Shown here piece by piece: positions 26,779 through 34,531 of a stretch of 64,000 nucleotides of DNA. Within the stretch, counting starts at the first letter, position 1; each line of letters begins with the position of its first letter. The notes under the pieces were generated by a model, which had not been told where the DNA came from, made no database searches, and saw only the letters and a list, made by a program, of their open reading frames with translations. The DNA comes from Glaciecola sp964418575 (GTDB taxonomy: Bacteria; Pseudomonadota; Gammaproteobacteria; Enterobacterales; Alteromonadaceae): assembly GCA_964418575.1 (NCBI GenBank), contig CAYQMI010000003.1, positions 1 through 64,000 of the forward strand, given 5' to 3'. Position numbers and translations under genes: made by a program.

Positions 26779-27912
26779 ATGAATAAACACCGTATTTTAT
26801 TGGTTGATGACTCCCCAAACGAACTGCGCATTCTAATGGAAGTCTTGAAGCACAAGTATGCAATTGTTGTAGCCACCTCAGGTGAGCAAGCAATCAATAT
26901 GGTTAAGGAAGATAAGCAAATTGAATTGGTCTTACTCGATGTCAATATGCCACTGAAAAACGGATACGACACTTGCAAAGAGATCCTCGAAATTTCGCCA
27001 GAATTGCCCGTGGTATTTGTTTCTGCTAACGATTCGACCGATGAAATTCTCAAAGGTTTTGACGTGGGCGGGGTCGACTATCTTACCAAGCCCATCGATA
27101 CCAATGTGGTGGCTCGAAAGGTAGACGTGATTGTTCATGAACGTGATTTATTGCACAAGTTACAAGACGAGCATAAAAGCACCTCTGACATGGTCATGTC
27201 TGTTATTGCAAGCGCGGGTCATTTGGGCACGGTGCTTGGGTTTTTGCGGGCAGGCTTGAAGATAAAAACACACGAAGGTTTATTAAGTGCCTTATTTGAC
27301 GTGTTTGATGGATTAAACATGGACGTATGCGTGCAGTTGAGAACACCTAAACTCAAGATGAATAGGGCGACAAGGGGTAAGCTCACACCACTAGAAGAGG
27401 ACCTACTCGACCGCGCTGCCAATATGCAAGGGCGTTTTCTAGAAAAAGGAAGCCGATATATTGTGAATTTTGAAAGCATTTCGGTGATCATCAAAAATAT
27501 GCCCGAAGACGAGGTGTTAAAAGGCGATCTGCGCGATAACTTGATGATGATTTTGGAAGATACCGATGCTCTCAGTCATAAGTTAGGCAATGCGTCAAAG
27601 GACAGTTCAAACAGCGTCGACATTAAAGCATTACGTGATCAAATTTTGGACGCGACAAGCACCTTAGATATGTTATCGAAACAATATCAAAGCAATAAGT
27701 CGACCATCGTCAATTTGATTGAGGATATGAATGTTGAGTTTGAACAAGCATTTTTTAAGCTTGGCTTGCTGGAGCAGCAAGAAGATGAACTTACTAATAT
27801 TGTTGCATCAAAAACTGAGCAGTTTAATCAAAGCATGACGCAAAGCGAAGAAATGAAACAGGCTATATTCTCGATTCAGGAACAGCTTAAACATATTGTA
27901 CAGAAGCTATAA
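26779..27912 (+). CDS. Response regulator with uncharacterised helical output domain
   Basis: A 377-residue protein. The receiver domain (1-120) shows LVDDSPNE, the acceptor motif LLDVNMP and LTKPID. The remainder is not a known DNA-binding, GGDEF, EAL or HD-GYP domain that I can recognise. It has a segment around SDMVMSVIASAGHLGTVLGFLRAGL, a middle domain and a C-terminal coiled coil with heptad-like Leu/Gln repeats. It starts 3 nt after the hybrid kinase stop, so the two form a phosphorelay pair. The output is probably protein-protein interaction. Confidence 0.85.
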   Translation: MNKHRILLVDDSPNELRILMEVLKHKYAIVVATSGEQAINMVKEDKQIELVLLDVNMPLKNGYDTCKEILEISPELPVVFVSANDSTDEILKGFDVGGVDYLTKPIDTNVVARKVDVIVHERDLLHKLQDEHKSTSDMVMSVIASAGHLGTVLGFLRAGLKIKTHEGLLSALFDVFDGLNMDVCVQLRTPKLKMNRATRGKLTPLEEDLLDRAANMQGRFLEKGSRYIVNFESISVIIKNMPEDEVLKGDLRDNLMMILEDTDALSHKLGNASKDSSNSVDIKALRDQILDATSTLDMLSKQYQSNKSTIVNLIEDMNVEFEQAFFKLGLLEQQEDELTNIVASKTEQFNQSMTQSEEMKQAIFSIQEQLKHIVQKL

Positions 27913-28014
27913 AAACCATTGCGCAGCATTATAACGCGATGGGCCTAAATGAATTCTATCACTGATTTAGAAGCGTAAAATAAACGTGAAAACATGTCTG
28001 CGCATAGTTTATTG

Positions 28015-28048
28015 TTTATTTTGTTTAGTTTATACTGAACAAAATAAA
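28015..28048. promoter_or_regulatory. Inverted-repeat operator over the -10 box of the GbsR/MarR gene
   Basis: Perfect 11-bp arms TTTATTTTGTT (28015-28025) and AACAAAATAAA (28038-28048) flank a 12-bp centre that contains the likely -10 hexamer TATACT (28031-28036). Inner bases AGT/ACT extend the symmetry after one mismatch. It ends 15 bp before the regulator ATG. Position and symmetry suggest autorepression, and probable co-control of the RND genes that follow. Confidence 0.72.
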
Positions 28049-28063
28049 TGGGAGCTTGAATTT

Positions 28064-28504
28064 ATGCAGCCAAACACACAAATTGTCGTTGATGAATTTG
28101 TTGAGAAGATGGGATTGATAACTCAGGCAGACGGATTACCGAGAATAGCAGGGCGTGTCCTTGCTGTGCTTTTAATACACGATGAGCCTTTTAGCTTCTC
28201 CCAGTTAAGTGAAAAGCTTTCGGTAAGTCGAGGAAGTATTTCAACAAACACCCGACTTTTAGTTAATCTCGGAGTAATCGAACGCACAACAAAGCGGGGC
28301 GAGAGACAAGACTACTTTAAACTCAAAGAAAAGCCTTATGTTAGCCTAATTCAGGGAGTCCAAGCTCGTCTTGCAAATGCGTCAGAAGTTCTGGCGCGAA
28401 CGCAATCACAGCTGCCAGATGAATTAAGCGGTGCGAAAAAGCGCTTGCACGATATGCAGGATTTTTATCGAGACTTTGCAAAGGCGATTGAGTCTTTAGT
28501 GTAA
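28064..28504 (+). CDS. GbsR/MarR-family transcriptional regulator
   Basis: A 146-residue winged-helix repressor. The helix-turn-helix (about 40-90) includes FSFSQLSEKLSVSRGSISTNTR followed by the wing RTTKRGERQDYFKL, then a C-terminal dimerisation helix. The ATG at 28064 is chosen because it follows a GGGAG site. A longer reading from 27986 would run through the operator and promoter. The RND adaptor and pump genes follow on the same strand, so this is the likely local regulator of the pump. Confidence 0.87.
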   Translation: MQPNTQIVVDEFVEKMGLITQADGLPRIAGRVLAVLLIHDEPFSFSQLSEKLSVSRGSISTNTRLLVNLGVIERTTKRGERQDYFKLKEKPYVSLIQGVQARLANASEVLARTQSQLPDELSGAKKRLHDMQDFYRDFAKAIESLV

Positions 28505-28573
28505 ATATCGGTGAAAAATGGTTTTAACGAGTTAAACAAGCATGATATTGCAAATTAGGATGTGCAAATTAAT

Positions 28574-29656
28574 ATGAAAAACTCTTACATAGTAGCAGCG
28601 GTATGCTCCCTGTTATTGGTTATTTGGATGGTGTCAGGCATGGTTTTTGAGTCTGATGAGGCCAACATCGAGGCGTCAAAACCAGATAATCAAGCATCTG
28701 ACGCATTGTTTAAAGTTGCTGTACAAGTAATGGAAGCACGTGCTACTCAACTTTTTGTAAGCGCCAACGGTCAAGTAGAGCCCAACAGAGTGGTGCAGGT
28801 TAGAGCGCAAACACAAGGCCAAGTTGACGCCGTATTTGCCCAAGAGGGCGAACGCATAGAGCAAGGCGAAGTCATTGCCAATATCGCAATGAACGACCGC
28901 GAAATTCGCTTAAATCAAGAGCAGGCATTACTAGAATCACGCGTTAATACATTAAAACGTCAAGAACAATTGGCTCAGCGCAACTATCAATCACAAAGTG
29001 ACTTAGACCGCGCTAAAGCCGAGCTTAAAGCCTCTCAAGCGGCAATTGCCAGCATAGAACTCGATATTCAGCATACAAAGGTAGTCGCCCCTTTTACTGG
29101 TACTATAGAGCGTTTAGTTGCTGAGCAGGGTGATTTTGTACAGGTAAACGCGCCTGTAGCGGTTTTACTAGAACAGTCGCCTTTACTGGTAACTTTGCCC
29201 ATTGCACAGCAAGATATTAATCGTTTGAGTATGGGCAACACTGCACAAATTGCCTTGTCTACCGGGGAGACCGTTGAGGGGCGTTTGCGCTATATCTCTC
29301 CGCGTGCGAATGAGCAAACTCGTACCTTCGATGTTGAGATAGAAATTGACAATTCCGATGGTAAGTTGCGCAGTGGAATGAGTGCAAATGCAAGAATTGC
29401 TACTGAGGAAGTGCTTGCTCACTTTATTTCTCCGGCTCTGTTTTCACTTGGGAGCGATGGCGACATTGGCGTGAAAATAGTCGATAGCGAAGACACGGTA
29501 AGGTTTTATCCAGTAACGATTTTACAGAGCAATACGCAGGGTGCATGGGTAGCGGGTTTACCCAAACAAGTGCGAGTGATCACCAAAGGTCAAGGCTTTG
29601 TTACTGACGGCAATGTTGTGAGAGTCGAAGAACTTCCAATGCAAGAGTCTCGATAA
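28574..29656 (+). CDS. RND efflux periplasmic adaptor (membrane fusion protein)
   Basis: A periplasmic adaptor of 360 residues that would link the inner-membrane pump to an outer-membrane channel. It has an N-terminal membrane anchor (about 5-25), a biotinyl-lipoyl half-motif (VRAQTQGQVDAVFAQEGERIEQG), a short helical hairpin (QEQALLESRVNTLKRQEQLA region), the second lipoyl half (VVAPFTGTIERLVAEQGDFV), and beta-barrel and membrane-proximal domains. The start may be this ATG or a GTG at 28562. The pump gene begins 1 nt after its stop. No TolC-type gene is adjacent. Confidence 0.92.
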   Translation: MKNSYIVAAVCSLLLVIWMVSGMVFESDEANIEASKPDNQASDALFKVAVQVMEARATQLFVSANGQVEPNRVVQVRAQTQGQVDAVFAQEGERIEQGEVIANIAMNDREIRLNQEQALLESRVNTLKRQEQLAQRNYQSQSDLDRAKAELKASQAAIASIELDIQHTKVVAPFTGTIERLVAEQGDFVQVNAPVAVLLEQSPLLVTLPIAQQDINRLSMGNTAQIALSTGETVEGRLRYISPRANEQTRTFDVEIEIDNSDGKLRSGMSANARIATEEVLAHFISPALFSLGSDGDIGVKIVDSEDTVRFYPVTILQSNTQGAWVAGLPKQVRVITKGQGFVTDGNVVRVEELPMQESR

Positions 29657-29657
29657 T

Positions 29658-32600
29658 ATGAACGCAATTATTGATGCTGCATTTACGCGGGCTCGGACAA
29701 TTGCTTTAGTATTTGTCATGCTAATAATTGCCGGCGCGAGCTCTTATTTTTCAATTCCAAAAGAAGCCGAGCCAGACGTTACGATTCCCATCGTGTATGT
29801 TTCGGTGATTTACGATGGCATCTCTCCAGAGGATTCTGAACGACTGTTAATTCGCCCCCTCGAAAAAGAATTGCAAACCATCGAAGGGCTCAGAGAGATG
29901 AAAGCCACGGGTTCACAGGGTTTTGCATCGGTGACCTTAGAGTTTGATGCGGGATTTGATGCAGACCAAGCTTTGCAGGACGTCCGAGAAAAGGTCGATA
30001 TCGCGAAAGCAGAACTTCCGCCAGGCAGTGAAGAGCCACGAGTCGCGGAAGTAAACATTTCACTTTTCCCGGTTTTAACTGTGATTTTATCGGGCGAGAT
30101 GCCTGAACGCGCTTTGCTTAATATTGCTCAAAACCTTAAAGACCGCATGGAGGCGCTTGCTGGTGTGCTTGAGGTGGATATAGGTGGGGAGAGAGAGGAA
30201 CTGCTTGAGGTAATAGTCGACCCAACGGCGCTTGAAACTTATCAACTTTCGTTTACCGATGTATTTAATTTTGTAAGTGCAAATAACCGCCTAGTTGCTG
30301 CCGGTGCGCTCGATACTGGAGCAGGGAGAATGGTATTTAAAGTGCCAGGTGTAATTGAGACGATGGAAGATTTATCAACACTTCCGGTTAAAAAAGTGGG
30401 CGATAATATTGTGACTTTTTCAGATGTTGCAAGTATTCGCCGCACCTTTAAAGATCCAACATCTTTTGCTCGTATACAGGGCGAGCCCGCACTAGCCCTA
30501 GAAGTCAAAAAACGCTCAGGGGCCAATATTATTGAAACGGTTGCCGAGGTGCGAGCTTTAGTCTCTCAAGCTCAGGAGGCGTGGCCTTCAACTGTGCGAG
30601 TAAATTACCTGCAAGATAAATCTGATCAAATCAAAACTATGTTGGGTGACTTAGAAAATAATGTCATCACCGCCATTATATTGGTGATGATAGTGATTGT
30701 TGCGGTATTGGGTGTGCGCCCGTCAATACTGGTTGGCTTGGCTATTCCTGGGTCATTTTTGACCGCCATGGTAGTAATTAATTTCTTTGGTTTTACGCTG
30801 AATATCGTTGTTTTATTTAGTTTGATATTAGTTGTTGGCATGCTGGTAGATGGCGCCATTGTGACTATTGAGTTAGCCGACCGATATATGCAAGATGGCG
30901 AATCACCACTGACCGCATTTGCATCAGCATCTAAACGTATGTCGTGGCCAATAATCGCATCAACAGCTACTACGCTCATGGTATTTGCCCCGCTGTTGGT
31001 TTGGCCAGGTTTAGTGGGCGAATTCATGAAGTTTTTACCGATCACGGTGATTATCACCTTAGTTGCATCTTTATTCATGGCCTTAATTTTTATACCGGTG
31101 TTGGGAGCTGTGATCTCTTCGAAAGGACAGAAAACCTCTAAAAGCAGCGCCTCGCAGCTAAAAGCAAATGCAGACATTCACGCAGCTGAAAGTGGCGATT
31201 TAGCAACAATTGAGGGCTGGGTTGGTCGATATTTAAAAATACTCAATGGTTTATTGTCGCATCCCGGTAAAAGCGTAGCGTGTGCAGTACTGGCCCTGAT
31301 GGTTGCCTATACAGCTTACTTTATGCAAGGCAAAGGCGTAGAGTTTTTTCCTGAAATAGAACCTGAATTTTTACAGGTTCAGGTTCAAGCTCGAGGTGAT
31401 TTGTCGATTACTGAACGAGACGCTCTAGTGGCACAAGTTGAGCAAGTACTGTTGCTTCAAGAGCACATCGACTCGGTTTACACCAAAACACTCGGTGCCG
31501 GCATGCAGTCGCAATCCGATATGCCTGAAGATGTAATTGGCGTTATTCAACTCGATTTAGCTGATTGGCAGAGCCGCCCTGATTCGGTTACGTTAATTGA
31601 TGAGATGCGAGAAAAAGTAAAAGATATTGCCGGCATTAAAGTACAGGTGAGAGAACAGCAGTCAGGTCCATCAGCTGGAAAACCTGTGCAGTTGGATGTC
31701 AACGCTAGTCGTCCGGAGCTATTAGAAAGCGCGGTTGCTCACATTCGAGAATTGATGAATGACATTGGTGGCTTTGTAGATACAGAGGATTCGCGCGCGC
31801 TGCCTAGCATAGAGTGGCGTTTGAAAGTAGACCGAGAACTGGCTGCTAAGTACGATGTGAATGTAACCTTACTGGGCAACGCCGTGACTCTTATTACCAA
31901 CGGTGCGCTGCTAGCAGAGTACCGCCCAGATGACGTAGAAGACGAAGTCGAAATTCGCTTGCGCTTTCCTTTGGAAAGTCGGAATTTAGAGCAGCTTTTT
32001 GCATTGAATATCCCAACAAGCGAGGGCTTAGTTCCCATCCGAAATTTTGTGAGCGTGGAGCCAGCTCAAAAAATGGGGAGGATATCCCGCGTAAACAGTG
32101 AGCGGGCAATCTCAATTAAGTCTAGTGTGCGAGAAGATTTATTAGCAGACGCACAGGTTAAAAAGTTACGCGAAGCCTTAGCTGAAAACCCGCTTCCAGC
32201 AGGAGTGAACGTTAAATTCAAAGGGCAAGACGAAGACTCACAAGAAGCGATGGTGTTTTTAAGCAATGCATTTATCGTTGCCATCTTTTTGATGTTAGTG
32301 ATTTTATTGACCCAATTTAATAGTTTTTACCAAGCATTTATTGTGTTAAGCGCAATTGTATTCTCAACTGCTGGCGTGCTGCTTGGCTTAATTGCTACCG
32401 GGCAAGCGTTTGGTATAGTGATGGGAGGAATTGGTGTTATTGCCTTGGCCGGTATAGTGGTTAACAACAACATTGTACTGATTGATACCTACAACGATTT
32501 GAAGTCAAAAGGTATGGCAACAAAAGAGGCTATATTGCGCACATCAGCCCAGCGTATTCGGCCCGTCTTATTAACATCAGTTACCACTATATTAGGTTTA

Positions 32601-32801
32601 ATGCCCATGGTATTTGCGCTAACTATCGACGTAATAGACCGCAATATATCCGTCGGTGCGCCCTCTGCGCAGTGGTGGACTACTCTGGCGAGCACAATTG
32701 CTGGAGGACTTACCTTTGCTACTGTATTGACGCTGCTCATAACGCCCAGTTTGTTGATGTTAGGTGATAAAATAAGCAAAAAGGTGAAAGATAAAACATA
32801 A
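29658..32801 (+). CDS. RND efflux pump permease
   Basis: A 1047-residue inner-membrane proton-driven pump. It has 12 helices in two sets of six and two large periplasmic loops. The N-terminal loop opens with FSIPKEAEPDVTIPIVYVSVIYDGISPEDSE (read in parts), typical of the HAE family. Helix 4 reads VVGMLVDGAIVTIE where AcrB has a VDDAIV pair, so only one of the two charged residues is present. Helix 10-11 shows GGIGVIALAGIVVNNNIVLIDTYN. It forms an operon with the adaptor. The substrate is unknown. Confidence 0.95.
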   Translation: MNAIIDAAFTRARTIALVFVMLIIAGASSYFSIPKEAEPDVTIPIVYVSVIYDGISPEDSERLLIRPLEKELQTIEGLREMKATGSQGFASVTLEFDAGFDADQALQDVREKVDIAKAELPPGSEEPRVAEVNISLFPVLTVILSGEMPERALLNIAQNLKDRMEALAGVLEVDIGGEREELLEVIVDPTALETYQLSFTDVFNFVSANNRLVAAGALDTGAGRMVFKVPGVIETMEDLSTLPVKKVGDNIVTFSDVASIRRTFKDPTSFARIQGEPALALEVKKRSGANIIETVAEVRALVSQAQEAWPSTVRVNYLQDKSDQIKTMLGDLENNVITAIILVMIVIVAVLGVRPSILVGLAIPGSFLTAMVVINFFGFTLNIVVLFSLILVVGMLVDGAIVTIELADRYMQDGESPLTAFASASKRMSWPIIASTATTLMVFAPLLVWPGLVGEFMKFLPITVIITLVASLFMALIFIPVLGAVISSKGQKTSKSSASQLKANADIHAAESGDLATIEGWVGRYLKILNGLLSHPGKSVACAVLALMVAYTAYFMQGKGVEFFPEIEPEFLQVQVQARGDLSITERDALVAQVEQVLLLQEHIDSVYTKTLGAGMQSQSDMPEDVIGVIQLDLADWQSRPDSVTLIDEMREKVKDIAGIKVQVREQQSGPSAGKPVQLDVNASRPELLESAVAHIRELMNDIGGFVDTEDSRALPSIEWRLKVDRELAAKYDVNVTLLGNAVTLITNGALLAEYRPDDVEDEVEIRLRFPLESRNLEQLFALNIPTSEGLVPIRNFVSVEPAQKMGRISRVNSERAISIKSSVREDLLADAQVKKLREALAENPLPAGVNVKFKGQDEDSQEAMVFLSNAFIVAIFLMLVILLTQFNSFYQAFIVLSAIVFSTAGVLLGLIATGQAFGIVMGGIGVIALAGIVVNNNIVLIDTYNDLKSKGMATKEAILRTSAQRIRPVLLTSVTTILGLMPMVFALTIDVIDRNISVGAPSAQWWTTLASTIAGGLTFATVLTLLITPSLLMLGDKISKKVKDKT

Positions 32802-32902
32802 ACAAATAAGCATATCCTGCAATACACATTACTTTGTACACAGGCGGTGCTCTGTTATTTTTATGAGCACTTGTCCTATTTAAGTAAATTGGTTTTTGCA
32901 CA

Positions 32903-33736
32903 ATGGAATATTTAGATACTGCGGTTGACGTTTCTGCGTCTGATATTGACGCTTACCAAAAAAATGGTCACATCAAGCTATCTCAGGTCTGCGACAGTAA
33001 ACATATTCCTATGTTTAGAGAGCAAGTAAACAAGGGAGTCGATAAAAGAAAGGCCTCTATTGAACTACTCCCTTTCGAAAAGCGCGATACCTACGGTAAA
33101 GCGTTTTTGCAAATCATGAACCTATGGGTAGAAAACTCAGAGCTTGCTAAATGGGTATTAAGTAAGCGCTTCGCCAGTGCGGCAGCAAAATTAATGGGCG
33201 TAGATCGGGTTCGTATTTATCATGACCAAGCCCTATTTAAAGAGCCAAATGGCGGCTTGACACCGTGGCATCAAGACCAGCATTATTGGCCGCTCGACAC
33301 TGATAAATGCATCACGATGTGGATGCCGCTAATGGATGTCACTGCAGCAATGGGGACTTTGAATTTTGCCAGCGGAACTTCGCAAGTGGGTTATCTTGGT
33401 GATATGCCCATATCTGATGATTCTGAAAGTAAGCTTAGTCAAATGTGCAAAGATAAAGGATTTGATATAGTCAATTATAAAGACATGAATGCCGGTGATG
33501 CTACATTCCACTCAGGCTGGTGTTTGCATGGTGCACCAAGGAATCAGACCAATACACTTCGTGAAGTCATGACCATAATTTGGTACGAAGATTCTGCAAA
33601 AATTATTGAGAAACCAGATCCACAGAATCGGTGGAACAAATCCAGAGAAAATGACCTAGCGACTTGGTTGCCCAATTGCCAACCAGGCGAGCTTGCTGCA
33701 AGTAAAATTAATCCAGTTATAAAGCCTTTTGAATAA
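32903..33736 (+). CDS. Phytanoyl-CoA dioxygenase (PhyH) family protein
   Basis: A 277-residue Fe(II)/2-oxoglutarate-dependent oxygenase. The iron-binding HxD lies in TPWHQDQHYWPLD, and the distal His plus 2-oxoglutarate Arg in FHSGWCLHGAPRN followed by TLREVMTIIWY. The double-stranded beta-helix core is intact and the length is typical. The substrate cannot be inferred; bacterial members act on small molecules such as compatible solutes, phosphonates or lipids. It stands alone 101 nt after the RND pump, and a 100-N gap lies downstream. Confidence 0.88.
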   Translation: MEYLDTAVDVSASDIDAYQKNGHIKLSQVCDSKHIPMFREQVNKGVDKRKASIELLPFEKRDTYGKAFLQIMNLWVENSELAKWVLSKRFASAAAKLMGVDRVRIYHDQALFKEPNGGLTPWHQDQHYWPLDTDKCITMWMPLMDVTAAMGTLNFASGTSQVGYLGDMPISDDSESKLSQMCKDKGFDIVNYKDMNAGDATFHSGWCLHGAPRNQTNTLREVMTIIWYEDSAKIIEKPDPQNRWNKSRENDLATWLPNCQPGELAASKINPVIKPFE

Positions 33737-33845
33737 AGAGTGGGTGAGCACGTAAAAGAGCTAAAATATTATTACGCTTTCACCTAAAAGATTTGCATTA
33801 TTGTATCGGCTCTTGTGTGTCAAAGCGTTTTTTTGAGCCCTCCAA

Positions 33846-33945
33846 NNNNNNNNNNNNNNNNNNNNNNNNNNNNNNNNNNNNNNNNNNNNNNNNNNNNNNN
33901 NNNNNNNNNNNNNNNNNNNNNNNNNNNNNNNNNNNNNNNNNNNNN
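33846..33945. other. Assembly gap (100 N)
   Basis: Exactly 100 unknown bases. The sequence just before the gap (ending CCTCCAA) is identical over 7 bases to that just after it (starting CCTCCAA), as happens when two contig ends overlap slightly but were not merged. The downstream channel gene starts after the gap with its own ribosome site, so no gene is clearly cut. Confidence 0.99.
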
Positions 33946-33961
33946 CCTCCAAGGAATTTTC

Positions 33962-34402
33962 ATGTTATACCAAATACTAATTGGGTCCCTCGTAATATTT
34001 GGTACGGTATTCGTTCAAAGTGCATGTATTAATCTTCTAGACCGAGTTCTAAAACACTGGTCATCTTTATTGCGCAATCACGGCGGCTTTGCCAAGAATA
34101 CAGCCTTACTCTGGTTCATTGTATTATGGCTGGTACTAGGCTTGACTGTAACTTGTTGGGTCTGGGCCTATGTATTTGTGCAGCTAGACATTTTTGCTAG
34201 TTTAGAAGAGTCCCTCTATTTCTCTATTGTTACCTTCGCAACCTTAGGTTATGGAGATATTGTGCTGGATGCTAACTGGCGAATATTAAGCAGCATTACC
34301 GCCTTAAATGGCTTGATTTTAGTAGGGCTTAATACGGCATATCTCGCGCAAACATTTACTGGTATTAAGCGAGCTCAAGCGCGCTCTGAGCAAGAACCTT
34401 AA
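33962..34402 (+). CDS. Two-helix potassium-channel-like protein
   Basis: A 146-residue membrane protein of the Ion_trans_2 type. An N-terminal helix (about 3-23) precedes two core helices (about 48-75 and 108-132) and a pore loop with the selectivity filter TLGYGDI in FSIVTFATLGYGD. This is the potassium-channel signature. No cytoplasmic ligand domain follows, so gating is unknown. The ATG at 33962 follows an AAGGA site; a longer reading through the N-gap is artificial. Confidence 0.85.
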   Translation: MLYQILIGSLVIFGTVFVQSACINLLDRVLKHWSSLLRNHGGFAKNTALLWFIVLWLVLGLTVTCWVWAYVFVQLDIFASLEESLYFSIVTFATLGYGDIVLDANWRILSSITALNGLILVGLNTAYLAQTFTGIKRAQARSEQEP

Positions 34403-34531
34403 TTCGCCGCTTTAAGGCTCAATCTCTTGCTGATTACGACTAATTTTCGTAATCGCTTTGTAAAACTCAGGCTTTGAAGTGAGTGTGTTTTTTATGCGAA
34501 CCTATATTTTTAAAAGTGCTTAGGTTTGTGT

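Noticed and set aside
27916..27942. 8-bp hairpin after the response regulator
   Set aside because: No T-run follows; it could be chance or a weak processing site, so it is not listed as a terminator.
30626..31177. 183-residue minus-strand ORF inside the RND pump gene
   Set aside because: It lies wholly within the membrane-helix coding region on the other strand; composition is a mirror of the helices.
33761..34032. Short ORFs running through the second N-gap on both strands
   Set aside because: They exist only because N stretches contain no stop codons.
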